A stretch of 64,000 bases of DNA from Bradyrhizobium sp. cir1. Lineage in GTDB: Bacteria > Pseudomonadota > Alphaproteobacteria > Rhizobiales > Xanthobacteraceae. The stretch spans positions 124,001 through 188,000 of the forward strand of contig NZ_JACIHE010000003.1 of the NCBI RefSeq assembly GCF_014198245.1. Reading direction: 5' to 3'. The notes under the pieces were generated by a model. That model did no database searches, was not told the DNA's origin, and saw only the letters and a list, made by a program, of their open reading frames with translations. Position 1 is the first letter of the stretch. Every line of letters begins with the position of its first letter. Both the position numbers and the translations under genes were made by a program. Positions 1-8,088 of this stretch are shown here, one piece after another.

Positions 1-697
1 GGTAGCCGGAGATGGAAATAGAATTGTACTTCGGCATCTTTTGCGAGGTGTAGGCGAAGATGTCCGAGATGATCCGCATTGAGGGCGCCGGCGGATAGAT
101 ATAGGTGTTGCGCACCATGAACTCTTTCAGAATGTCGTTCTGAATGGTGCCCGAGAGTTTTTCGGGCGGTACGCCCTGTTCCTCGGCGGCCGCAACATAG
201 AGCGCGAGGATCGGCAGCACCGCGCCGTTCATGGTCATGGATACGCTCATCTGGTCGAGCGGAATCCCTGCGAACAGCGTACGCATGTCGTAGATGGAAT
301 CGATGGCGACGCCGGCCATGCCGACGTCGCCGCCGACGCGCGGATGGTCTGAGTCATAGCCGCGATGGGTGGCGAGGTCGAAGGCGACCGAGAGGCCCTT
401 CTGCCCCGCAGCCAGGTTGCGGCGGTAGAACGCGTTGGAATCCTCCGCCGTGGAGAAGCCGGCATATTGCCGGACGGTCCAGGGCTGGTTGACATACATG
501 GTCGGGTAGGGGCCGCGCAGATAGGGCGCGATGCCCGGATAGGTCTCGAGGAAATCGAGCCCGGCAAGGTCCGCCTCGCCATAGGCAGATTTCACCAAAA
601 TGCCTTCCGGCGTCAGCCAGGGCTCGGCGCTGCCAGTTGGCGCCGTGGTTGCGGTCCGCTCGAAGGCGACGTCGGCGAAATTGGGAATGCGGGTCAT
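1..697 (-). CDS. mutB: Methylmalonyl-CoA mutase large subunit, N-terminal part (cut by window edge)
   Basis: This is the large, B12-dependent subunit of methylmalonyl-CoA mutase, which isomerises (R)-methylmalonyl-CoA to succinyl-CoA in propionate and branched-chain catabolism. The visible 232 residues start [13 protein letters not shown] and carry strongly conserved catalytic-barrel stretches: [20 protein letters not shown], then [15 protein letters not shown], then [12 protein letters not shown], and [13 protein letters not shown] near the edge. The C-terminal barrel and cobalamin-binding domain (DxHxxG) lie outside the window. The start lies 16 nt after the stop of the GFA-family gene, so the gene is the third of a mutA-GFA-mutB operon on the minus strand. 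It is also named scpA in some annotations. Identity is very secure; only the C-terminus is unseen. Confidence 0.96.
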   Translation of the reverse strand, partial: MTRIPNFADVAFERTATTAPTGSAEPWLTPEGILVKSAYGEADLAGLDFLETYPGIAPYLRGPYPTMYVNQPWTVRQYAGFSTAEDSNAFYRRNLAAGQKGLSVAFDLATHRGYDSDHPRVGGDVGMAGVAIDSIYDMRTLFAGIPLDQMSVSMTMNGAVLPILALYVAAAEEQGVPPEKLSGTIQNDILKEFMVRNTYIYPPAPSMRIISDIFAYTSQKMPKYNSISISGY

Positions 698-713
698 GGT
701 TTCAACCATATTA

Positions 714-1178
714 TCAATCATGATCCGGATGCTGATGGCTGACGATGGTCGCCATCTTCTCCGGTCCGTAATTCTGCTGCGTGGTCTGGCTCGGCAGGTT
801 GGCGATGCCGACCACCCAGCCGAGCCGGGATTCGGTGCCATATTGCCGTGTCGGCACCACGTGGTCCGGCCGGTCGAAGGCACCGGTCATGATCTCGATG
901 CGAGGACCGTCGATGCGGCGGAAGCTCAGGGGCGTGCCGCAGGCGGCGCAGAAATCGCGCATCGCGATCGACGAGGATTGGAACGCTGATGGCGTACCCT
1001 TGGTCCAAGCAAAGTCCGTCTTCTCGATGTCGGCGAAGGAGGCGAACGGTGCGCCGGTTGCCTTTTGGCACATCCGGCAATGACAGATGCTGACTTTGCT
1101 GGGCGCCGTCGAGACCGCAAAGCGCACCGCCCCGCATTGGCAGCCGCCGGTGAGAACGGGTTTGCTGGCGTCTGTCAT
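714..1178 (-). CDS. GFA family (CENP-V/GFA domain) zinc protein
   Basis: A 154-residue protein of the glutathione-dependent formaldehyde-activating (GFA/CENP-V) fold. The zinc-binding cysteines are visible in order: [10 protein letters not shown] near residue 12, CHCRMC near residue 33 and [10 protein letters not shown] near residue 77. Family members bind two zinc ions, and most have no proven reaction; glutathione-formaldehyde chemistry is only one possibility. Its ATG overlaps the stop of the mutase small subunit by 4 nt (ATGA), and it sits 16 nt before the large subunit, so it is co-transcribed and translationally coupled with the mutase. The placement between two subunits of one enzyme hints at a role linked to the mutase or its substrates, but nothing in the sequence proves this. 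Confidence 0.9.
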   Translation of the reverse strand: MTDASKPVLTGGCQCGAVRFAVSTAPSKVSICHCRMCQKATGAPFASFADIEKTDFAWTKGTPSAFQSSSIAMRDFCAACGTPLSFRRIDGPRIEIMTGAFDRPDHVVPTRQYGTESRLGWVVGIANLPSQTTQQNYGPEKMATIVSHQHPDHD

Positions 1179-3046
1179 GCCTGTTCCATCCGTCGATAGG
1201 CATCTTGCAACGTGGCAAGCGCATCGCCTCCGGCGAAGACAAAACCCGTGACGCCGGCGGCCCGCAGCGCCGCCTCGGCATCAGTCGGGCGGCCTGCCAG
1301 ATAGATATGTCGCCCGCCGGTCGATTGCAGGGCCTTCGCCGCGGCTTCGGCGTGTTCCGCATAGACCTTGTCGCTGGAACAAAGGCAGGCAAGCGCGGCG
1401 CCGGAGGCCTTGAAGGCGGCCGCCAGATTGGCCGGATCGGCAAAACCCTCGCTCTCGACAGCCTGGATGCCGCCGGCCTCGAAGAAGCTCTTCGCAAAGG
1501 TCGCGCGCGCCGTGAAATCGGCGGGCGTGCCGAGATTGGCCAGAAAGACTTTTGGCCGCGTCCCCCGCGCCTTCAGTGCCGCATCGGATTTGTCGCGCAG
1601 CGCCTCGAACGGCTCTGCCAGCCGGATCGGCGGCAGCGCCTCGAACTTGTATGTCTGTTCCCCGTAAGGCGCGAGCGTAACAGGCGTTGCCTTCAGCACC
1701 GCCGTCTCGCTCTCCTGCAGGTTCGGAAACTCGCTGGCGCCGGTCAGAATGTCGCGGCGCTTCGCGATGTTGGCATCGCGCGCCTTGCGCGTCGCTGCGA
1801 CCTTGCTCTGGAACAGGCCCTGCTGGAGCGCGGCGAAGGCGCCGCCGGCGCTCTCGCTCTCCTGGAACAGCGCCCATGCCGCCTCGCAGAGTTGCGCCGT
1901 CAGCGTCTCGATGCCGCCGGCGCCGGCCGCGGGATCGCTGACCTTGGCGAGGTTGCTCTCCTCCAGCAGCAGGAGCTGGGTATTGCGCGCCACCCGGCGC
2001 GCGAACGGATCCGGCAGGCCAAGCGCCAGCGTGTGCGGCAGCACGGTGATGGCATTGGCGCCGGCCAGCCCCGCCGCGAATGTCGCCATGGTCGCGCGCA
2101 GCATGTTCACGTAAGGATCGCGCTGCGTCAGCATCCGCCAGGCCGTATCGGCGGCAATGAACAGCGGCTTCGGCGTGAGCCCGCACGCCGTCTCGATGCG
2201 CGCCCACAACAGCCGCAGCGCGCGGAATTTTGCCATGGTGAGGAACTGGTCGGCGTCGGCGGCAAGCCGCGCGTAGACCATGCCTTGCGCCTGCTCGAGG
2301 GGGACGCCGGCGCCTTCGATCGCGCGAAGATAAGCAACCCCGCAGGCGAGCACGAAGGCGAGCTCCTGCACTTCCGATCCGCCGGCATCGTGGATCACGC
2401 GTCCGTCGGCGGAGGCGAACGGCCCCTTGAAGCCGAGCGCGGCGAGACCCTTGACGGCGCCGGTGACGGCGGGCGCGATTTCCTCCCAGCTATAGGGGCT
2501 GTGGCCCCACACCGCGCCGGCCGCGAGCGGATCGAGCCCGAAGCGGATGTTGCAGGCCGCGGGATCGAGACCAGCGCTCTTCACATATTCCGCGACATGG
2601 ATCGCGGCCATCCGCGATTGCGGACCGATCTCGAGCTCGATGCCGATGCCGGCATCGAGATGAATGTCCTTCAAGACCTTTGCGACCGCCTCGGCCGAAG
2701 GTTCCAGGCCGAAACCGTGAGCGCCATTGGCTCCGGCGAACACCAGCGCAAGCCCTGTCGCGCCGTTCTCCAGGTCCTGCAAGGCCTGCGCATTCGCGAG
2801 CGCCGCGTCGGGATGGTCGATCCGCTGCACGATCTGCCACGCCGCCGCCGCCGGCCGGCCCACCACGGGCGCAACGCCCTTGGCGCGCGGATAGAGCGGA
2901 TCGATCTTGATTCCGTCATAGGTCTTGCCGACCAGCTTCTCGAACGGCGCGCCCTTCAGCACGCCGTCGACCAGCTTGCGCCAGTCTTCGACTGTGGCCT
3001 TGGGAAAATCCGCCGCCAGCGGCAGGTCGTCAGTCACGGAGGTCAT
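1175..3046 (-). CDS. mutA: Methylmalonyl-CoA mutase small subunit
   Basis: A 623-residue small (non-catalytic) subunit of heterodimeric methylmalonyl-CoA mutase. It starts MTSVTDDLPLAADFPKATVE and contains the family stretch WRKLVDGVLKGAPFEKLVGK near residue 22, DGIKIDPLYPRAKG, a mutase-like barrel with ANAITVLPHTLALGLPDPFA, and a degenerate C-terminal B12-binding-like domain (RPKVFLANLGTPADFTARAT) lacking the DxHxxG cobalamin histidine. That loss is expected for the small subunit, which has a structural role. It is the first gene of the mutA-GFA-mutB operon. No cobalamin riboswitch is recognisable in the 81 nt separating it from folK. A 690-codon antisense frame on the plus strand is a GC-rich shadow. 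Confidence 0.95.
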   Translation of the reverse strand: MTSVTDDLPLAADFPKATVEDWRKLVDGVLKGAPFEKLVGKTYDGIKIDPLYPRAKGVAPVVGRPAAAAWQIVQRIDHPDAALANAQALQDLENGATGLALVFAGANGAHGFGLEPSAEAVAKVLKDIHLDAGIGIELEIGPQSRMAAIHVAEYVKSAGLDPAACNIRFGLDPLAAGAVWGHSPYSWEEIAPAVTGAVKGLAALGFKGPFASADGRVIHDAGGSEVQELAFVLACGVAYLRAIEGAGVPLEQAQGMVYARLAADADQFLTMAKFRALRLLWARIETACGLTPKPLFIAADTAWRMLTQRDPYVNMLRATMATFAAGLAGANAITVLPHTLALGLPDPFARRVARNTQLLLLEESNLAKVSDPAAGAGGIETLTAQLCEAAWALFQESESAGGAFAALQQGLFQSKVAATRKARDANIAKRRDILTGASEFPNLQESETAVLKATPVTLAPYGEQTYKFEALPPIRLAEPFEALRDKSDAALKARGTRPKVFLANLGTPADFTARATFAKSFFEAGGIQAVESEGFADPANLAAAFKASGAALACLCSSDKVYAEHAEAAAKALQSTGGRHIYLAGRPTDAEAALRAAGVTGFVFAGGDALATLQDAYRRMEQA

Positions 3047-3127
3047 GCGGCGAGGGGCTCCCGAAAATCTTGTTATTCGCAGGGGAAATTGCCACGGCGG
3101 ACCGTCCCTGCAAACGGTTGTTTTTGG

Positions 3128-3619
3128 TTAACCGGTATCCGGAAGCCGCTCAATGCCTTGTGTCGAGACGCTGGCAAGCCCGTCACGCACACGAATGCCC
3201 GAGATCACGCGGTCGGGCGCGATTTCGGCCAGCGGCACCAGCACGAAGGCACGCTCGAACAGGCGCGGATGCGGTAGCGTCAGGTCGGGCTTTTGCAAGC
3301 TGACATCGTCGTAGGCGATCATGTCGAGATCGAGCGTGCGCGGGCCCCAGCGCCGCTCCTTGTCCCGCGTGCGGCCGAATTTCTGTTCGACCTTCTGAAG
3401 CACGAACAACAGCGCGTGCGGATCGAGGCTGGTCTCGATCTCGACGCAGGCATTGATGAAGGGGGCCTGGTCCTCGTCGCCCCAGGGCGGCGTCGCATAG
3501 TCCGAGGAGCGCGCGATCAGTGCGGCTTGCGCCATGCCGCAGATGTGCGAGATCGCCTTTTTGAATGTCGCGCGGACATCGCCGACATTGCCGCCGAGTG
3601 CGATCAGCACGTTTCCCAT
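3128..3619 (-). CDS. folK: 6-hydroxymethyl-7,8-dihydropterin pyrophosphokinase
   Basis: HPPK transfers pyrophosphate from ATP to 6-hydroxymethyl-7,8-dihydropterin in folate synthesis. The 163-residue protein has the family landmarks: ALGGNVGDVRATFKKA near residue 7, the substrate-loop NACVEIETSLDP region, and the signature RRWGPRTLDLDMIAYDD near residue 98, followed by LPHPRLFERAFVLVPLAEI. Its ATG lies one base after the stop of folB, so it is the third gene of the folP-folB-folK operon. Length and motif order are normal for the family. Confidence 0.96.
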   Translation of the reverse strand: MGNVLIALGGNVGDVRATFKKAISHICGMAQAALIARSSDYATPPWGDEDQAPFINACVEIETSLDPHALLFVLQKVEQKFGRTRDKERRWGPRTLDLDMIAYDDVSLQKPDLTLPHPRLFERAFVLVPLAEIAPDRVISGIRVRDGLASVSTQGIERLPDTG

Positions 3620-3620
3620 T

Positions 3621-3989
3621 TCACGGATGCCGCGAGCGCGTCAGCATGATGCCGACGTCGTCGAAGATCGCGGCGATCGGCGCGTGCGGCTTGTGCACGG
3701 TGATCTTCACCGCACGGATGCGCGGGAAGTGCGATAGGATGGCATCCGCAACCGCACCGGCCGCGCCTTCCAGCAGCTTGTAATTGGTGTTCTTGAATGC
3801 CGCCGTCGTGGTCGCCACGACTTCGGCGTAGGACACCGTGTCGGCGAGCCGGTCGGTGCGCGCAGGCTCCGACAGGTCGGTGTAGAGTTCGAGGTCGATG
3901 ACGAAACGCTGGCCGACTTCGGTTTCGTGATCCATCACGCCATGGCGCGCATGGATCGACAGGCCGGTCACGAAGATCGTATCGGTCAT
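3621..3989 (-). CDS. folB: Dihydroneopterin aldolase
   Basis: Dihydroneopterin aldolase cleaves 7,8-dihydroneopterin to 6-hydroxymethyl-dihydropterin and glycolaldehyde, the step before folK. The 122-residue protein begins MTDTIFVTGLSIHARHGV, matching the family N-terminus with the HG pair, then E at VGQRFVIDLEL, the NYKLLEGAAGAVADAIL segment, and VKITVHKPHAPI with the catalytic lysine region. I chose this start because its ATG overlaps the folP stop by 4 nt (ATGA) and gives the usual length. A longer upstream frame exists but would lie over folP. Confidence 0.95.
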   Translation of the reverse strand: MTDTIFVTGLSIHARHGVMDHETEVGQRFVIDLELYTDLSEPARTDRLADTVSYAEVVATTTAAFKNTNYKLLEGAAGAVADAILSHFPRIRAVKITVHKPHAPIAAIFDDVGIMLTRSRHP

Positions 3990-4846
3990 TGCTTGCTCTC
4001 GATTGCGTGTGCCACCCGCAGGGCCTGCAAGGTCTCGGCGACATCGTGGGTCCGGATGATCCTGGCGCCGCGCTGTGCGGCGATCAGGTGCGCGGCGATC
4101 GAGCCGGCGAGCCGCTCCGATGGCTCCGACGGCGCCACCGAGGCGATGAAGCGTTTCCGCGAGGCACCAACGAGGATCGGCAGGCCGAATATGTCGAGTT
4201 CGCGTAAGCGCGCCAGCGCGATCATGCTCTGCTCGGCGGTCTTGCCGAAGCCGATGCCGGGATCGAGCACGATGCTCTCGCGCGCGATGCCGGCATTTGC
4301 GGCGATATCCAGCGAGCGCAGGAAGAATGCTTTCATGTCCGCGACGATGTCGATGGCGGGATCGACGCTGTCGCGGTTGTGCATGACGATGACGGGGACG
4401 CCCCTCGCGGCGATCAGCGGCGCCATGTCGGCGTCGCGTTGCAGGCCCCAGACGTCGTTGGCGATCACCGCGCCCTGGTCGAGCGCGAATTGCACCACCT
4501 CGGCCTTCATGCTGTCGATCGACACGGGAACGCCGAGCGCGACGACGGCTGATAGTACCGGCCTCAGCCGGGCAAGCTCGTCCTCGGCCGTGACGGCCTT
4601 GGCGCCGGTGTAGGGCCGGGTGGATTCGGCGCCGATGTCGATGATGTCGACGCCATCGGCGATCATCGCCCGCGCCCGCACCAGTGCCCGCTCGGGCGCG
4701 ATGAACCTGCCGCCGTCGGAGAAGGAATCCGGAGTGATATTGAGCACGCCCATCACCGCCGGGATCGGCCGGCCCATCAGCGTGCGCAGCACATCCTGCC
4801 CGGCCGAGCCGGCCGGCGGGACGGAAGGGGAGGGCGAGGCATTCAT
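3986..4846 (-). CDS. folP: Dihydropteroate synthase
   Basis: Dihydropteroate synthase condenses p-aminobenzoate with dihydropterin pyrophosphate; it is the sulfonamide target. In the 286-residue product the classical motifs are MGVLNITPDSFSDGG (pterin-binding barrel start), DIIDIGAESTRPYTGA, VSIDSMKAEVVQFALDQGA, VLDPGIGFGKTAEQ, and LVGASRKRFI with the loop residues that bind pABA. The frame stays open 63 codons further upstream, but that part is repeat-derived intergenic DNA, so the ATG giving MNASPSPS is preferred. First gene of folP-folB-folK, with 4-nt overlap into folB. Confidence 0.95.
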   Translation of the reverse strand: MNASPSPSVPPAGSAGQDVLRTLMGRPIPAVMGVLNITPDSFSDGGRFIAPERALVRARAMIADGVDIIDIGAESTRPYTGAKAVTAEDELARLRPVLSAVVALGVPVSIDSMKAEVVQFALDQGAVIANDVWGLQRDADMAPLIAARGVPVIVMHNRDSVDPAIDIVADMKAFFLRSLDIAANAGIARESIVLDPGIGFGKTAEQSMIALARLRELDIFGLPILVGASRKRFIASVAPSEPSERLAGSIAAHLIAAQRGARIIRTHDVAETLQALRVAHAIESKQ

Positions 4847-4898
4847 GCGGCCCGCTTTGCGCGGTCGGGGAGGGGGAGTCAAGACCAATGCCCCTGCT

Positions 4899-4999
4899 GT
4901 CATTGCCCGCGAAAGCGGGCAATCCAGTATTCCGAGGCAGTGCGGTGATACGGAGGAGCCGCGGCGTACTGGATACCCCGCCTTCGCAGGGTATGACGG
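4899..4999. repeat. Dispersed imperfect inverted repeat (type A)
   Basis: An imperfect inverted repeat with arms of the form GTCATTGCCCGC...GCGGGCAATCCAGTA and TACTGGATACCCCGCC...GCAGGGTATGACG. The arms pair to make a long hairpin upstream of folP. From memory this type recurs many times between genes in Bradyrhizobium; only one copy is visible here. It has no coding signal of its own. Confidence 0.7.
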
Positions 5000-5024
5000 C
5001 GGAGTTGGGGGGCAGTGGCACTCT

Positions 5025-5175
5025 CTCACCGTCACCCTGAGGTGGCCGCTTCTTCAGCGGCCCTCGAAGGGCGACGGCTTGGTTCTCTCCATCTGGCGGC
5101 AGCGTGGCCGCTCATCCTTCGAGGCTCCCCGCGCGACGCTACGCGCCGCACGTCTCGCACCTCAGGATGACGGGG
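5025..5175. repeat. Dispersed inverted repeat (type B)
   Basis: A second repeat-like block lies directly beside type A. It opens with CACCCTGAGGTGGCCGC and closes with CACCTCAGGATGACGG, so the ends are inverted copies of each other, with a GCGGCC-rich middle. It occupies the gap between folP and the DUF4332 gene. It resembles dispersed palindromic elements of Bradyrhizobium and related genomes, by recall only. Confidence 0.65.
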
Positions 5176-5190
5176 ATGGAGCGTAGCCGA

Positions 5191-5598
5191 TCAATACGTA
5201 ATCTTCGGCGGCAGTTTCTTGGCCTTGGCGATGATGTCGCCGACCGACTTCTCCGACGGCAGGATGCGGACCAGCTTCTTCTTCTCGTTGGCCTCGCGCA
5301 TGCTTTGCGCCAGCCGCGCCGGATTTCGATAGGCGAGCTCGCGCACGGTGGTGACGCCGGCGGCGCGGACCAGGCCGACCTTGGCCCGGCCCATGCCGGG
5401 GATGCGCATGTAGTCGGAGACGTTGGCCCATTCCAGCAGCAGCTGCTCGCTGATGCCGGTCTTGGCGGACAGCGCCTTGCGGCCCTTCACGGTCGAGGCG
5501 GCCTCGAGCAGCGCGTCGGTGGTGCGGATGCCCTGCGCCTTCAGCTTGTTGGCGGCAAAGGAGGGCAGGCCCTCAATCTCGGAGATCGGATATGTCAT
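5191..5598 (-). CDS. DUF4332 domain protein (helix-hairpin-helix-like)
   Basis: A 135-residue protein matching the DUF4332 pattern: EIEGLPSFAANKLKAQGI at the N-terminus and a second repeat DYMRIPGMGRAKVGLVRAAGV, each a helix-hairpin-helix-like unit (IxGxxxxxAxxLxxxGI). Such units often bind nucleic acid non-specifically or mediate protein contacts, but the function of DUF4332 proteins is not established. The C-terminal 40 residues are basic (KKKLVRILP, AKAKKLPPK). It is 24 nt downstream of the small gene at 5623-5988 and could be co-transcribed with it. Confidence 0.8.
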   Translation of the reverse strand: MTYPISEIEGLPSFAANKLKAQGIRTTDALLEAASTVKGRKALSAKTGISEQLLLEWANVSDYMRIPGMGRAKVGLVRAAGVTTVRELAYRNPARLAQSMREANEKKKLVRILPSEKSVGDIIAKAKKLPPKITY

Positions 5599-5622
5599 GA
5601 TACTCGATATGAAAAGCGTCGC

Positions 5623-5988
5623 TCAGGCGAACTGGCTGAGGCCCGGCGTCCCCGCGATGATCTTGCCCATCTGATCCGCTCCGATTTTGTCTCGGCCGTA
5701 GCGGAAAAGTTCACGGGCAATGGTCTGAATCTCGGACATGCCGAGTCCCAGCCCCATCAGGCGCGTGCCGACGGCCATCAGTCCGCCGCCCATCAGCCGC
5801 GACAGTCCGCCGCCGCTCTTGGACGCCTCGATCGCCGCTTCCGCTCCGGGAATCTGATTGATCAGGGCTTCGACGTTGTCGGAAGGGCCTTCACTGCGGA
5901 GAAAGCCCAGGATAATGCCGACGGTCTTTTCGGCGACAGCACTATCTATGCTGGCGTTCGCCGCCAGCCGTCCGATCAGCTCGTCCAT
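5623..5988 (-). CDS. DUF2267-like small protein
   Basis: A 121-residue protein with an N-terminal helical segment MDELIGRLAANASIDSAVAE, a glycine-rich middle (SGGGLSRLMGGGLMAVGTRL) and a C-terminal helix QTIARELFRYGRDKIGADQM. The alternation of helices with a GGG-L-MGGG hinge resembles DUF2267/DUF2780-type proteins, whose role is unknown. No signal peptide or membrane segment is clear. It precedes the DUF4332 gene by 24 nt on the same strand. Confidence 0.65.
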   Translation of the reverse strand: MDELIGRLAANASIDSAVAEKTVGIILGFLRSEGPSDNVEALINQIPGAEAAIEASKSGGGLSRLMGGGLMAVGTRLMGLGLGMSEIQTIARELFRYGRDKIGADQMGKIIAGTPGLSQFA

Positions 5989-6337
5989 ATGGCCTGCCCC
6001 TCAGCCGGTTCACATGCCGGAGTATTGTTTTCGAAAATGATCTTGAGCCGGTGCGATGTGAAATACAAGCGATGAACGCGACCAACGATCCGATTCACTC
6101 CCGAACGCGTGAGAAGTGTTGCAGCGATGCACGAGCGGAGATGGAATCTGCAAGAAATTACCGCGGTGCGAACCCCTCGTTCCAACTTTCGGCCGATGTC
6201 GTCCGCTTGTTTCCGGCAATGTCGCATGTTTGGGGCACGTTGAACGGTTTTAATCGGCGCGCGACATGCGTTAAACTGCGGAACTGGCGCCTTTGGGTTT
6301 CAATACGCGAAACACGGCAGAGAGATCAGAGAGAATA
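5989..6337. other. Intergenic region, divergent promoters expected
   Basis: This 349-nt stretch separates the minus-strand DUF2267-like gene from the plus-strand HerA-like gene, so it must hold two divergent promoters. I found no convincing -35/-10 pair, EcfG box or palindrome. Short open frames across it have no ribosome-binding site or recognisable product. It is less GC-rich than the flanking genes. Confidence 0.4.
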
Positions 6338-7960
6338 ATGACGGCACAGGATAGCAGGCTCGGCGACACTGACGACAAGATCTTCGTCGGCAAGGGAGAC
6401 GAGCAGGCATGGCTGACACTGGCGCTGGCCAATCGCCATGGCCTCGTCACCGGCGCGACCGGAACCGGCAAGACGGTGTCGCTGCAAGTCATGGCGGAAG
6501 GATTTGCGCGCGCCGGTGTCCCGGTCTTCGCCGCCGACATCAAGGGCGACCTCTCCGGCATCTCCGAGGTCGGCGAGGCCAAGGACTTCATCGTCAAGCG
6601 CGCCTCCGAGATGGGGTTGAAATTCCAGCCCGACCAGTTCTCGACGGTGTTCTGGGACGTGTTCGGCGGGCAGGGCCACCCGGTGCGGGCGACCGTCACC
6701 GAGATGGGGCCGCTCCTGCTCGCGCGCATGCTCGACCTCAACGATGTGCAGGAAGGTGTGCTCAACGTCGCCTTCCGCGTCGCCGACGACAACGGGCTCA
6801 CCCTCATCGACATGAAGGATCTGCGCGCGCTGCTCGATGCCATCGTGCCGGAGGCCGGCAAGAAGGGGGCGGATGCCGAGGACAGCCCGCTTGGCGACAT
6901 CAAGAAGGAGGCGCAGGGCTTCGGCAACGTGACCAGGGCCACGGTGGGCACCATCCAGCGCCAGCTCCTGGTGCTGGAGAATCAGGGCGCCGACAAGTTC
7001 TTCGGCGAGCCGGCGCTGGCGCTGAAGGATTTCATGAAGACCGATCGCGACGGCCGCGGCATGGTCAACATTCTGGTCGCCGACAAGCTGCTGCAGAGCC
7101 CGCGGCTTTACGCGACATTCCTGTTGTGGATGCTGTCGGAGCTGTTCGAGGAGCTGCCCGAGGCCGGCGACTTGCCGAAGCCGAAGCTGGTGTTCTTCTT
7201 CGACGAGGCGCATCTGTTGTTCAACGACGCGCCCAAGGCCCTGATGGACAAGATCGAGCAGGTGGTGCGCCTGATCCGCTCCAAGGGGGTGGGCGTCTAC
7301 TTCGTGACGCAGAACCCCATCGACGTGCCGGACCGCGTGCTCGGCCAGCTGGGTAACCGCGTGCAGCATGCGCTGCGCGCCTTCACCCCGCGTGACCAGA
7401 AGGCGGTTGCGGCGGCGGCCCAGACCTTCCGCCCCAACCCGAAGCTCGACACCGCCAAGGTGATCACGGAGCTCGGCAAGGGCGAGGCGCTGGTGTCCTT
7501 CCTCGAGGGCAACGGCACGCCGACGATGGTCGAGCGTGTCATGATCCGGCCGCCATCGGCCCGGATCGGGCCGATCACGCCGGAAGAGCGCAAGGCGATC
7601 ATGGATGCAAGCCCGGTCAAGGGCAAATATGACACCGCCGTCGATGCCGAATCCGCCTACGAGATGCTTCAGAAGCGCATCGCCGGCACCGCGGCCACGG
7701 CCGACGGCTCGACGGGTGGAAGCGGTGGCGGCATCCTCGGCCAGATCGGCTCGATCGTCGGCACCATTTTCGGCACCAACGTCAAGCGCGGCCGCCTCTC
7801 GACCGGCCAGGTCATCGCGCGCGACGTGACGCGATCGGTCACCAACCAGGTGATCGGCGGGCTGGCCGCCAATGTCGGCAAGTCGATCGGCGGCCAGCTC
7901 GGCGGCTCGGTCGGCCGCACCCTGGTCCGCGGTGCGCTCGGCGGGTTGCTGCGGAGATAG
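6338..7960 (+). CDS. HerA-like helicase/ATPase (DUF853 family)
   Basis: A 540-residue P-loop ATPase of the HerA/FtsK superfamily, of the DUF853 type. Walker A is GATGTGKT at residues 39-46. A composite [13 protein letters not shown] follows at about 74, and Walker B is [12 protein letters not shown] near residue 287, followed by the sensor [11 protein letters not shown] and an arginine-finger region [14 protein letters not shown]. The C-terminal tail (from about 460) is glycine- and serine-rich with alternating hydrophobics ([20 protein letters not shown]), suggesting membrane or self association. The start is the ATG giving [10 protein letters not shown], preceded by GAGAGAAT. The family's biological role in proteobacteria is poorly known. 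Confidence 0.9.
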   Translation: MTAQDSRLGDTDDKIFVGKGDEQAWLTLALANRHGLVTGATGTGKTVSLQVMAEGFARAGVPVFAADIKGDLSGISEVGEAKDFIVKRASEMGLKFQPDQFSTVFWDVFGGQGHPVRATVTEMGPLLLARMLDLNDVQEGVLNVAFRVADDNGLTLIDMKDLRALLDAIVPEAGKKGADAEDSPLGDIKKEAQGFGNVTRATVGTIQRQLLVLENQGADKFFGEPALALKDFMKTDRDGRGMVNILVADKLLQSPRLYATFLLWMLSELFEELPEAGDLPKPKLVFFFDEAHLLFNDAPKALMDKIEQVVRLIRSKGVGVYFVTQNPIDVPDRVLGQLGNRVQHALRAFTPRDQKAVAAAAQTFRPNPKLDTAKVITELGKGEALVSFLEGNGTPTMVERVMIRPPSARIGPITPEERKAIMDASPVKGKYDTAVDAESAYEMLQKRIAGTAATADGSTGGSGGGILGQIGSIVGTIFGTNVKRGRLSTGQVIARDVTRSVTNQVIGGLAANVGKSIGGQLGGSVGRTLVRGALGGLLRR

Positions 7961-8088
7961 GCAGCAAGCCTTTGTTCGAAGCAATTCGTCGGTAAACGCG
8001 CCGCTTGCGCCGGGTACAAATTCGGGTGAAGAGGACACCAACCATCCGTCTGTCTGCTAGGTGCTATGGCCCCTAACTGGACCCCATC

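Noticed and set aside
3047..3127. Possible cobalamin riboswitch for the B12-dependent mutase operon
   Set aside because: The gap is only 81 nt and lacks the B12-box or the needed paired structure.
1205..3277. Long plus-strand open frame of 690 codons opposite the mutase small subunit
   Set aside because: It has no family match, no ribosome-binding site and the arginine-rich bias of a shadow frame in GC-rich DNA; the opposite strand encodes a clear enzyme.
6326..8041. Minus-strand frame of 571 codons opposite the HerA-like gene
   Set aside because: Antisense shadow; the plus strand has Walker A/B motifs in order.
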